A stretch of DNA of 29,063 bases from the NCBI GenBank assembly GCA_001563325.1, contig LRSK01000260.1, forward strand, positions 1 through 29,063, written 5' to 3'. Source of the DNA: Candidatus Thorarchaeota archaeon SMTZ1-83 (GTDB lineage Archaea; Asgardarchaeota; Thorarchaeia; Thorarchaeales; Thorarchaeaceae). The notes beneath the pieces are model-generated. The model was not told the DNA's origin and did not search any database. It saw only the letters and a list, made by a program, of their open reading frames with translations. Shown one piece after another: positions 1 to 6,336 of this stretch. A program made the translations under genes and the position numbers. How positions within the stretch are numbered: position 1 is the first letter of the stretch; each line of letters begins with the position of its first letter.

Positions 1-272
1 AGGAGGGGCTTGGACACTACACCATTGCTGCAATGTTCCAGAACGAGGTTGATCCTGTTGAGTTTGTCACTACATGGGAAAATGCGGTGAAGAGGGCCAA
101 TGAAGAGTTCCGCATAGTTCGTGAGATGGGAGCGCTTGGTCCAACCAACCTAGTATTGATGAGAAGCCCGCATTCTGAGGATATCGTAGCCAGGAGCCAC
201 ATCCAGGCAAAGCAGGTGACTCTATCCTCAGATGCAGAGATCTTGGCAGACTGTGAGAGTGTGGTGGCTTAG
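1..272 (+). CDS. C-terminal end of an unrecognised protein (partial)
   Basis: An open frame with codons starting at base 3 runs in from the left edge without a stop and ends at TAG 270-272, giving about 89 residues. A start at the internal ATG (33) is unlikely because the frame is open upstream and reads naturally (EGLGHYTIAAMFQNEV). The fragment is soluble-looking, with an amphipathic helix (WENAVKRANEEFR), a loop with GALGPTN and RSPHSED, and an acidic tail. There is no membrane segment. I do not recognise the family, so no function is given. The sequence to the left of the window would probably settle it. Confidence 0.7.
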   Translation, partial: EGLGHYTIAAMFQNEVDPVEFVTTWENAVKRANEEFRIVREMGALGPTNLVLMRSPHSEDIVARSHIQAKQVTLSSDAEILADCESVVA

Positions 273-354
273 AAGGTATACGACGGTGAATAGAGAGAAA
301 CCATACCTTCTCGCCGCCGATGGCCCGTATTCTTTATCTTGACGGTCATATCGC

Positions 355-570
355 TTGAAGCATGAGGTTGCATCTTTGCTTCAGCTGGACTTCTCAGACC
401 CTGCAAATACGTTACTGACTGTGGCCATGGTCTTGGTCATTGTCATTTGGATTGCAGCAGAACTGAAACTTGAGAGCGGAACAAGAGGTGCAATACGTGT
501 AGCCTGCGCTCTTGTCTTGTCTGTGCTGTTCATGGCCCTCATGTTCACATTGGGGCTGATAGTCTTCTGA
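355..570 (+). CDS. Small two-helix membrane protein
   Basis: This 71-residue protein has two hydrophobic segments, about residues 19-36 (LLTVAMVLVIVIWIAAEL) and 49-70 (ACALVLSVLFMALMFTLGLI), joined by a short charged loop (KLESGTRGA). The start is a TTG; the nearby ATG at 362 is out of frame. A T-rich, TATA-like sequence (TTCTTTATC, about 330-338) lies roughly 25 bases upstream, which would fit a leaderless transcript. Its neighbours are unrelated. It has no recognisable family. It resembles the many short membrane proteins elsewhere in this window (5649, 5899, 8521, 16918), which suggests a membrane-associated role but says nothing about activity. Confidence 0.6.
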   Translation: MKHEVASLLQLDFSDPANTLLTVAMVLVIVIWIAAELKLESGTRGAIRVACALVLSVLFMALMFTLGLIVF

Positions 571-575
571 CCAAG

Positions 576-600
576 CGACTTCCTTCTGACCAAGAAGTCG
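576..600 (+). terminator. Small hairpin after the 355 gene, possible terminator
   Basis: CGACTTC (576-582) and GAAGTCG (594-600) can form a 7-bp stem 5 bases after the stop codon, followed by the T-rich TTCTTCTGTTT. The position and the T-rich tail fit termination, but the stem is short and archaeal termination depends mainly on T tracts, so support is modest. Confidence 0.3.
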
Positions 601-698
601 TTCTTCTGTTTAGCCTCAGCTATGCGGACGAGCCGGGGCTGGGACTCCGTTTCTCCACTATTCGTTCGAATTTATATCTGTGTAAGAAATGACACTCT

Positions 699-962
699 TC
701 AAAATGCCCGAATTCTGCCTGACTCGACAACGTCGATTGGGACTCCATCAATCTCCTTAGGTATAATGTCCTCCGTCTTCAGATCCGCCTCTGTCCTCTT
801 CTCGGCCACATAGCAGACAATACACAGCTGGTCAGTCTTTCTGCCACCGATGTGCCTGTACCCAATGGCAACACCCACCACACCCGACTTCTTCATGAGT
901 TCGGCCTCGTGTTTCCTCTTCACTTCTCTTGCCTTCTCCATGGTGACCATGACCAAACTCAT
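699..962 (-). CDS. Free-standing copy of the peptidase N-terminal domain
   Basis: This 87-residue protein matches the N-terminal domain of the peptidase encoded just upstream. Shared elements in order: a helix with HE, VVGV-x-x-GY, a K-T/D-x-x-x-I-V/L beta strand, V-x-E/A-K, a basic/acidic helix, P-x-x-I-(D/E), and D-V-(I/V)-E-x-G-R-(I/L)-R-A. It carries only this domain and no catalytic part. Its ATG overlaps the peptidase stop codon (ATGA, 959-962), so the two should be translationally coupled. A later start at 941 is possible. In this family the domain normally precedes a trypsin-like catalytic domain; a separate copy could act as inhibitor, folding aid or partner. That role is inference. 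Confidence 0.75.
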   Translation of the reverse strand: MSLVMVTMEKAREVKRKHEAELMKKSGVVGVAIGYRHIGGRKTDQLCIVCYVAEKRTEADLKTEDIIPKEIDGVPIDVVESGRIRAF

Positions 963-1972
963 CCTAGATACAGTTCCGCATCCAGCAGGTGTAGATAGGT
1001 CTGAATCGGGTTGGCTATTGTAGTATTCTGAGCCTCGCTTCCTGCGAAGAGTTTTCCTACGGCATACCCTTCCTTGTCGAGAATCAGACTCCCAGAGTCA
1101 CCCCCAGCACTGAAACCCTCCTTGCCTATAATCAGCTGGTCCCTAAAATACGCGGACTTCCCTCCGTAGCTTATGGGACCTACTGTCGCATCCACGCCGA
1201 TTATCTCTCCATCAACTGTGCGGCAGGTTGTTCTTCCCGATTTCTGCACAAGCATGTCAAGCGCAGCCTCTCTGACACCCTTTGGAGCCCCTATGTCCAC
1301 AATGCTTGGGAGGACATCATCACTATCTACTTCGATCATAGCCGCATCCACGAGGTTGTACTCGGGCTCGACAACAACCGGACGTAGCCTCGTCTTTCGC
1401 CCGAACGCCTTCGCAGGGACGTTGTAAATCCCACTCCAGAATCTCGCTGCTCCGCAGTCACTCGGGTCGAGGGCGAACGTTATCGGCACGAATCTCAAGA
1501 GATGTCCAATCGTGTCGCTCTGAACTGTTCCTCCGTCATATGTTGCAGGCTGTAGATAGGGATCTCCAATCTGTGCGTCGTTTGAATTTGCACCAACATG
1601 GTTGTTGGTACCAATACAGATCTTCCCAGCCTTCCTGTCTCTAAGTAGCTCTCCATTTGTGCCTGCGGTCACTAGATAGTGGCCTCCAGAAGTCCCCATT
1701 GGACAAGGTCTGTGTCGAGCCTTCTTGTCCATCGACAGAGCCCTGAGCCTTCCCACCTCTATAACATCCGTGATGACGTCTTCGATACTCGGGGGCACTA
1801 CGTCCCGTTTCTTCAGTTCTTCCTCACGGACTTTCTTCTCGACCATCAGTATTATGCTCATGTCCTGGGTCTTCAGTCCGTCCTTTCTCTTGTATCCAGT
1901 CATCACCCCTACTACATTGGCCATCCTTAGTAGTGACCATTCGTGTGCGCGTTTGATTCCCTGTATGTCCAT
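959..1972 (-). CDS. Trypsin-fold serine peptidase, cytoplasmic (S1/Nal1-like)
   Basis: The protein is 337 residues from the ATG at 1972. That start is chosen over the ATG at 2008 because AGGAGG lies 9 bases upstream of it and because it aligns with the start of the downstream paralogous domain. Residues 1-80 form the N-terminal domain (NVVGVMTGYK to EVGRLRA). The rest is a chymotrypsin-like domain with the expected triad order: His in GTNNHVGA (H125), Asp in NLVDAAMIEV (D209) and Ser in GGDSGSLIL (S293), with SGRTT between the last two. No signal peptide or membrane helix is present, so it should act inside the cell. The substrate is unknown. It is the first gene of a two-gene unit whose second gene encodes another copy of its N-terminal domain. 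Confidence 0.8.
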   Translation of the reverse strand: MDIQGIKRAHEWSLLRMANVVGVMTGYKRKDGLKTQDMSIILMVEKKVREEELKKRDVVPPSIEDVITDVIEVGRLRALSMDKKARHRPCPMGTSGGHYLVTAGTNGELLRDRKAGKICIGTNNHVGANSNDAQIGDPYLQPATYDGGTVQSDTIGHLLRFVPITFALDPSDCGAARFWSGIYNVPAKAFGRKTRLRPVVVEPEYNLVDAAMIEVDSDDVLPSIVDIGAPKGVREAALDMLVQKSGRTTCRTVDGEIIGVDATVGPISYGGKSAYFRDQLIIGKEGFSAGGDSGSLILDKEGYAVGKLFAGSEAQNTTIANPIQTYLHLLDAELYLG

Positions 1973-2174
1973 CCTATTGGGCCTCCTGAAGCTCTCTCTG
2001 GTCTTCATAGTCTAACTTCGATGAAACTCTCTCATCTCCGGTCATCGGCCAATCTAGCAAACTATCCCGTCAGAGGTTGTGAAGCAAGAGGTGACTAATC
2101 AGTCTATCCGTCAGGAGGAGGTATGGACCTGTTCGCAAGTGCTCTGAGGCCGTCTGATGGACCTCTCCGCTCTC

Positions 2175-2312
2175 ATTAATAAGAGCCCGCAGACAGAGTA
2201 GTCTTAGTGTTGCGAGGGAGAGAGAAGACAGCAGCACGACATTGACTTCCAACTCTAGACTAGCATGAGAAGACGTCGACCGCGTTCGTCGCAGCGGAGG
2301 AGAGATTCTTAC
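2175..2312 (+). promoter_or_regulatory. Conserved leader of NosD-like gene, copy 1
   Basis: The block starts with a TATA-like ATTAATAAG (2175-2183) 138 bases before the ATG, continues with GCGAGGGAGAGAGAA and AGCAGCA, then CTCTAGACTAGCATGAG, then TCGACCGCG and a purine-rich GGAGGAGAGA just before the ATG at 2313, which is a good Shine-Dalgarno sequence. The same elements occur in the same order and nearly the same spacing at 6201-6336 and 28414-28547. An upstream ATG lies 48, 47 and 46 bases before the start in the three copies, so its reading frame is not conserved and conservation is at the DNA or RNA level. The rest of the preceding intergenic stretch (1973-2174) holds nothing convincing. 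Confidence 0.65.
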
Positions 2313-4013
2313 ATGTGCAAGACGGACGGATTCGTTTGGATTGCTGTTTCACTGATGCTAATCTTGACTCTAGGGGGCATGGCGCAAGCCATTGACTTCA
2401 GTGTTGGTAGTCTAGAGTCAGCCGGCTTGATTCTTGAACCTGAAGGAGGAGTGGTGGAGTCGGCAGGCACGCCGCATGGTCCAATTGTCATCGATGGAGA
2501 TGCCAACTTCACGGCAACGGCTCTGGCTGAGGGGTGGGCTGGCAATGGCACTTCTGAGGACCCCTACATAATCGAAGGTCTGAGCATAGACCTAGGCGGC
2601 ACAATCGGAAGCTGTATCGAGATTCGCAATACTCTGCTCCATTTCATTGTCCGTGACTGCCATCTCACAGGAGCTCGCGGGAGCGAGGGGGCAGGCATCA
2701 GTTTACGTAGTGTCACCAATGGTAAGCTTGTCCATAACAATTGCAGCGACAACATGAACGGGATCTACCTGAGAATGGGAGCTGACAACAACACAGTCAG
2801 TAACAACACTTGCACTTCCAATATAGACTCTGGTGTCTTCCTAGAAGGGGCGAATTACAACACGTTGTTCCAGAACAACGTTACTGGTTCCGATTACGGT
2901 CTAATACTCAATATCGCACACTACAACACGATGGTCGAGAATGTCTTCAACGAGAGTGATACTTGTGTTTTGATGGTGGATGCCAGCTACAACACATTTG
3001 CCCATAACATGATTGCTCGGTGCGCATGGGAGGCCATCCAGCTAATCTCCGAACCGGTCTACAACTTGTTTACTAACAACACAATCGCCGATAATGAATA
3101 TGGAATGTATCTTGATAGAGCAGCAAACAATAGCGTGATTTGGAACATCTTCCTGAACAACTGGGGCAGCGTAACGATAGGAGAGCTTGCGGCTGGAAAT
3201 ACCTTCGACTGCAACTTCTGGTCAGACTATACTGGCGCTGACGCAGATGGTGATGGTGTAGGTGATACACCCTACATTTACTTTGGACCCTTGGATCTTC
3301 ATCCTCTGATGTACTTGCCAACACCACCGATTTGGGTTGAACCGCCTATTGGCCAGAATGTCGAGTTCGGATCCTACTTCTTCCGTTATGACTTGAATGT
3401 CACATCACATGCACCTCTCAATTGGTGGGTGAATGACACTGTTTTGTTCACCGTTGATACCACAGGAGTGGTTACGTCAACGGCCTATCTGCCCATTGGT
3501 ATCTACGGGTTGAAGGTGGTGGTCACAAACATCTACCTGAGTGAGCTTGCGGCTGATTTCTATGTGTGGGTGAGAGACACCATTCCGCCAGCTTGGATGA
3601 TCGCCCCTACGGACCAGACCTTGAAGTACGGCGAGAGTATTGAATACCAAGTTGCCGTGATTGACCTCTCGGGCATCAAGCGCTGGGAACTCAGTGACAC
3701 AGTCCATTTCACTCTCACGGCGAGCGACTACTCTGTGGGAAGCACCGCCCGTATAACCAACGTTACGGCCCTTGAACCCGGTGTGCATTATCTGCAGATC
3801 ACTGCGTACGACCCATATGACAACTTTTGCACGGCCATAATGACTGTGAGAGTCCTTGAAGAAACCGATACTACAACCACATCTACCACGATCACAAGCA
3901 CTGATTTAGATGCCATCGACCCCGCAATGATATTTGTAATTGGAACGGGGGTAGGAGGAGTGGCAGTCATCGTGATTGTCCTAGCTGTTCTCAGACGACA
4001 GGCAGATGAATGA
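2313..4013 (+). CDS. NosD-like beta-helix surface protein, membrane-anchored (1)
   Basis: The protein is 566 residues. The start at 2313 is chosen because GGAGGAGAGA precedes it and because it matches the starts of the paralogs at 6337 and 28548; the longer ATG at 2265 would add an Arg-rich extension absent from the others. Order: signal peptide (residues 1-26, ending MAQA); a short conserved segment with GTPHGPIVIDGDANF and DPYIIEGL; parallel beta-helix coils (about 75-300) with N-N-T repeats; a calcium-style DADGDGVGDTPY loop; two Ig-like or cadherin-like domains (about 330-520); a Thr-rich stalk; and a membrane helix (VIGTGVGGVAVIVIVLAVL) with a basic end. It should be anchored on the cell surface. 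NosD-like and CASH-type beta-helices often bind carbohydrate or act in adhesion; the ligand here is unknown. Many N-x-T/S sequons suggest glycosylation. Confidence 0.85.
   Translation: MCKTDGFVWIAVSLMLILTLGGMAQAIDFSVGSLESAGLILEPEGGVVESAGTPHGPIVIDGDANFTATALAEGWAGNGTSEDPYIIEGLSIDLGGTIGSCIEIRNTLLHFIVRDCHLTGARGSEGAGISLRSVTNGKLVHNNCSDNMNGIYLRMGADNNTVSNNTCTSNIDSGVFLEGANYNTLFQNNVTGSDYGLILNIAHYNTMVENVFNESDTCVLMVDASYNTFAHNMIARCAWEAIQLISEPVYNLFTNNTIADNEYGMYLDRAANNSVIWNIFLNNWGSVTIGELAAGNTFDCNFWSDYTGADADGDGVGDTPYIYFGPLDLHPLMYLPTPPIWVEPPIGQNVEFGSYFFRYDLNVTSHAPLNWWVNDTVLFTVDTTGVVTSTAYLPIGIYGLKVVVTNIYLSELAADFYVWVRDTIPPAWMIAPTDQTLKYGESIEYQVAVIDLSGIKRWELSDTVHFTLTASDYSVGSTARITNVTALEPGVHYLQITAYDPYDNFCTAIMTVRVLEETDTTTTSTTITSTDLDAIDPAMIFVIGTGVGGVAVIVIVLAVLRRQADE
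3645..4013 (+). repeat. Duplicated 3' module, copy 1 (partner 8014-8388)
   Basis: From the codons for YQVAVIDLSG to the stop, this segment is nearly the same at DNA level as 8014-8388, with mostly silent or single-base changes and six extra bases (two Thr codons) in the partner. It encodes the last Ig-like domain, the stalk and the membrane anchor. Confidence 0.85.
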
Positions 4014-4088
4014 TAGGAAAACGCGCTAGTGCTGGACGGGGTTCCACAGAACCGAGCTCTAAGGGTTCATAGACCATGGAAGATCGGC

Positions 4089-4553
4089 CTACCATTCTAT
4101 TCTATTGTCTTTGTGACTTGAATAGCAGGTTTCGCAGACGTGAAGTGGAAACCTAGGTTTCGTGCACTGCAGACCGTACGATTGAACTCCATCATCGCTG
4201 ACCTGCAGCTGCTTCCCACACAGATTGCATTTGTAGAAGGCTTCAATCTTGAACTTGATTTCTTGGGATGGGCAACCATACACCCGCACATTACGCTCCG
4301 GGCTTCCCAACTCTCTCATATCGCCAAAGATTCGCATTGAGTGTAGAATAGGATACATTCCAACAAGACTCTCTGTGCAGAGACCCTCTGGAGACCTCCA
4401 ACTGAACTCAAATGACTGTCCAACTTCGTGACCAGCACGGCAAGTACCATCAGCTATGACTGTGACTGTATAACTGACTGGTTCCTCCCACTTGTCGCGA
4501 AGCCTTAGAAGCGACTTCTTTCCCGACCGTTTCCCTGTGGGCAATACTAACAC
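4089..4553 (-). CDS. TIGR04076-like protein with a C-terminal zinc-ribbon-like tail
   Basis: This 154-residue soluble protein has two parts. Residues 25-108 fit the TIGR04076 pattern: a V-x-V-x-x-x-G-x-C start (VTVIADGTC), GHEVGQSFEF, a central E-G-L-C-x-E-x-L-x-x-x-Y-P-I-L helix, and a late GCPSQEIKFKIE strand. Residues 109-150 add CNLC, a single Cys in LQC, and CETC, spaced like a metal-binding ribbon. TIGR04076 proteins are usually about 90 residues, so the ribbon is an addition. The biochemical role of the family is not established. The 5' end faces the truncated flavodoxin copy at 4596, so this gene may have arrived with the rearrangement that removed the flavodoxin's front half. Confidence 0.6.
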   Translation of the reverse strand: MLVLPTGKRSGKKSLLRLRDKWEEPVSYTVTVIADGTCRAGHEVGQSFEFSWRSPEGLCTESLVGMYPILHSMRIFGDMRELGSPERNVRVYGCPSQEIKFKIEAFYKCNLCGKQLQVSDDGVQSYGLQCTKPRFPLHVCETCYSSHKDNRIEW

Positions 4554-4595
4554 TCGTGAGTAACATGACGCGGTCCATAGTATTCGCTTCCATCT

Positions 4596-4835
4596 GAGTG
4601 CTTGAAGGGCCTGGAAGGCCTGAGCAGTAGGAAAGCATCTGCGTTTGACACGAAGTTCAAGAGCAGGTTGGCTGGATCCGCCGGCGGTAAGATTGAGAAG
4701 AAACTCAAGGGCCTTGGCTTTGTCATTATAGAGCCGGCCGGGTCAGCCATTGTGTTAGGCAACGAGGGTCCACTCGAAGGGAGTGCCGAAGGGACATTCA
4801 AGCAAATAGGTGAAAGACTCGCTAGTACGATGTAG
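4596..4835 (+). pseudogene. Truncated flavodoxin (C-terminal half only)
   Basis: The frame ending at TAG 4833-4835 encodes the last 77-78 residues of a flavodoxin that closely matches residues 73-150 of the intact one at 16325-16777: LKGLEGLS, FDTKFKSR, AGSAGGKIEK, SAIVLGNEGPLE and GTFKQIGE. The N-terminal half with the FMN phosphate-binding loop is missing; homology starts abruptly near 4596. Without that half it cannot bind FMN in the normal way, so it is called a pseudogene. Confidence 0.8.
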
Positions 4836-4955
4836 TTTCTCTCTAAGGAATCAAAGCAGATTCAGTCTTCAGCAGGGGGAAGATTGTAGGCCCGGACTAT
4901 CTCCCTATACCAGAGATATTGAGAGACAACGGTGGTAGGCAAGGGAATCAGGATG
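4596..4955. repeat. Segmental duplication, copy 1 (partner 16538-16898)
   Basis: DNA similarity runs through the flavodoxin 3' half, the short gap and the 3' end of the convergent membrane-protein gene. In this copy the flavodoxin is broken and the membrane protein whole; in the partner copy the reverse holds. Confidence 0.8.
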
Positions 4956-5482
4956 CCTACTGAGTAATAGAGGACCATGACGACTGAGAATAGTGGGACC
5001 AACAACGGTGAAACAAGAACAAGATACCTCAATCTAGAAACCGTGTGAGCTAGGTGGTCGCTGGGTTTTCTATAGGCTATGAGCGCAGCAAAAACTACGA
5101 GGACGGGCGTGGAAACAAGAGCAGTTGCGGCCCACCAGTTTGTCCACCAGTTTGTGTGAGAATACCACACGAATGTGTTTGTACCAAGAGAAACACTCCA
5201 ACCTGGTGCAATGAGAATCAGGTCAGCGACAGGAGTTGGGACATTGTATGTATAGCTCATAATGCAAAATGGAAAGAGAAACAGGATCACACATTGAGTC
5301 CATGGGCTTAAGAAGATTCGAAGGACTATGCCTTGTGGGGCCTGTGTTCTCGGACGTTCCCCAGACAGCCCGATCTTGTATCCAGCTATTACAATGATAA
5401 TTGACAAGACTATGATTAATGACGCAAGCAGGATAAGCGCTTCTAGAGACGAGCCTTCTATTTGCACTCCAGACCACCGCAT
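4862..5482 (-). CDS. Four-helix membrane protein of unknown function
   Basis: The protein has 206 residues and four hydrophobic segments: about 14-35 (LEALILLASLIIVLSIIIVIA), 60-80 (WTQCVILFLFPFCIMSY), 112-135 (NWWAATALVSTPVLVVFAALIA) and 150-178 (LRYLVLVSPLLVPLFSVVMVLYYSVGILIPL). A Trp-rich outer loop (YSHTNWWTNWW) lies before the third helix. The C-terminal tail ends in PPAED. No family is recognised. Its last 30 or so codons are duplicated, in decayed form, downstream of the intact flavodoxin at 16.8 kb. This implies that an ancestral locus had an intact flavodoxin and this gene facing each other. Confidence 0.65.
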   Translation of the reverse strand: MRWSGVQIEGSSLEALILLASLIIVLSIIIVIAGYKIGLSGERPRTQAPQGIVLRIFLSPWTQCVILFLFPFCIMSYTYNVPTPVADLILIAPGWSVSLGTNTFVWYSHTNWWTNWWAATALVSTPVLVVFAALIAYRKPSDHLAHTVSRLRYLVLVSPLLVPLFSVVMVLYYSVGILIPLPTTVVSQYLWYREIVRAYNLPPAED

Positions 5483-5648
5483 TGTTTCTCTTGTTTCGCT
5501 CCTTATTCTCTCTTTTGAAATCGACAGAGAAGTACCTCTACAGAATGGCGAACAAGGACGCTCCCGCCCTTGACTTGCCGATTATGCAGACTGCACGGTA
5601 TACGGGCTATCAGACACAAGTCTGATAAGCTCTCAAGAGAGAGGGGTC

Positions 5649-5861
5649 ATGGAGGAAACCTTGTCGCGTTCGGAACTCCTATCCTCGAAATCACTTCTGA
5701 TCTTCGCAGTCTTTGTGGGAATCGTGTTCATAGGGACCGGTGTCTTCTTCTTTCTCGCGTCGGCAAACACTGATAGTTTCCTGCAATCGACTCTGGGAAT
5801 CATCTTCTCACTGGTTGGTCTAGTGCTTGCTATCGGCAGTTATCGAAGGCTTGAGTTCTGA
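5649..5861 (+). CDS. Small two-helix membrane protein
   Basis: This 70-residue protein has a charged N-terminus (MEETLSRSELLSSK) and two membrane segments, about residues 15-37 (LLIFAVFVGIVFIGTGVFFFLA) and 46-63 (LGIIFSLVGLVLAIGSY), ending RRLEF. The ATG is preceded by the purine-rich GAGAGAGGGGTC, a plausible ribosome-binding site. It is followed 37 bases later by another two-helix protein on the same strand (5899), so they may be co-transcribed. The family is not recognised. Confidence 0.6.
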   Translation: MEETLSRSELLSSKSLLIFAVFVGIVFIGTGVFFFLASANTDSFLQSTLGIIFSLVGLVLAIGSYRRLEF

Positions 5862-5898
5862 TTCTACTAATGAGAGATAAAGAGGGTGATATCGAAGA

Positions 5899-6105
5899 AT
5901 GAGAAAAGCGCAGGAGATACTACTCGTCGGCTTCCTTATCCATATTTCCATATGCTTCATGCTGGCAATGACCTATCAGGTGACCCCTTCCGAAGCATAC
6001 TTGTCGTTCATCATGAGTATCTCAGGATTGCTCTGGTTCATAGGCATACTACTGTTCATACTTCTCCTAGCATCAGCATTCTATTATCGTGATACGTCAA
6101 CCTAG
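5899..6105 (+). CDS. Small two-helix membrane protein
   Basis: This 68-residue protein has segments at about residues 7-25 (ILLVGFLIHISICFMLAM) and 36-61 (YLSFIMSISGLLWFIGILLFILLLASAFYY) with a short tail. The start ATG follows GATATCGAAGA, with only a weak ribosome-binding site. It sits directly after the 5649 gene and before the leader of the second NosD-like gene. No family is recognised. The overlapping ORF in another frame (from 5886) lacks membrane-protein character and is taken as a shadow. Confidence 0.55.
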   Translation: MRKAQEILLVGFLIHISICFMLAMTYQVTPSEAYLSFIMSISGLLWFIGILLFILLLASAFYYRDTST

Positions 6106-6200
6106 GAAACAAAGCACACCGACTATCCATTCTCCTGAACGGTCTGCTGTCGCTCTCTCCTCTTCTTTCATTTCTTTCGCAGTACCCTAGGTCTGCTCTG

Positions 6201-6336
6201 ATTAATAAGGAAACGCAGAGATGGTAGGTGGACTGTTGCGAGGGAGAGAGAAAGCAGCAAGCTGCACTGACACCTTACTCTAGACTAGCATGAGCAGACC
6301 TCGACCGCGCTCGTCGCAGCGGGGGAGAGATTGTAC
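6201..6336 (+). promoter_or_regulatory. Conserved leader of NosD-like gene, copy 2
   Basis: The elements match those at 2175-2312: ATTAATAAG (6201-6209), GCGAGGGAGAGAGAAAGCAGCA (from 6238), CTCTAGACTAGCATGAG, CTCGACCGCG, and GGGGGAGAGA as ribosome-binding site before ATG 6337. The TATA-like box is 136 bases from the start. The upstream ATG at 6290 is out of frame with the gene here. Confidence 0.65.

Noticed and set aside
2123..2179. Tiny 18-codon ORF after AGGAGGAGG
   Set aside because: The purine run is too close to the ATG for normal use, the ORF runs into the TATA-like box of the NosD leader, and no matching ORF exists at the other two leader copies.
3477..3788. Minus-strand ORF resembling another at 7819-8157
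   Set aside because: The two look alike only because the plus-strand genes are duplicated there; both lie inside clear NosD-like coding sequence.
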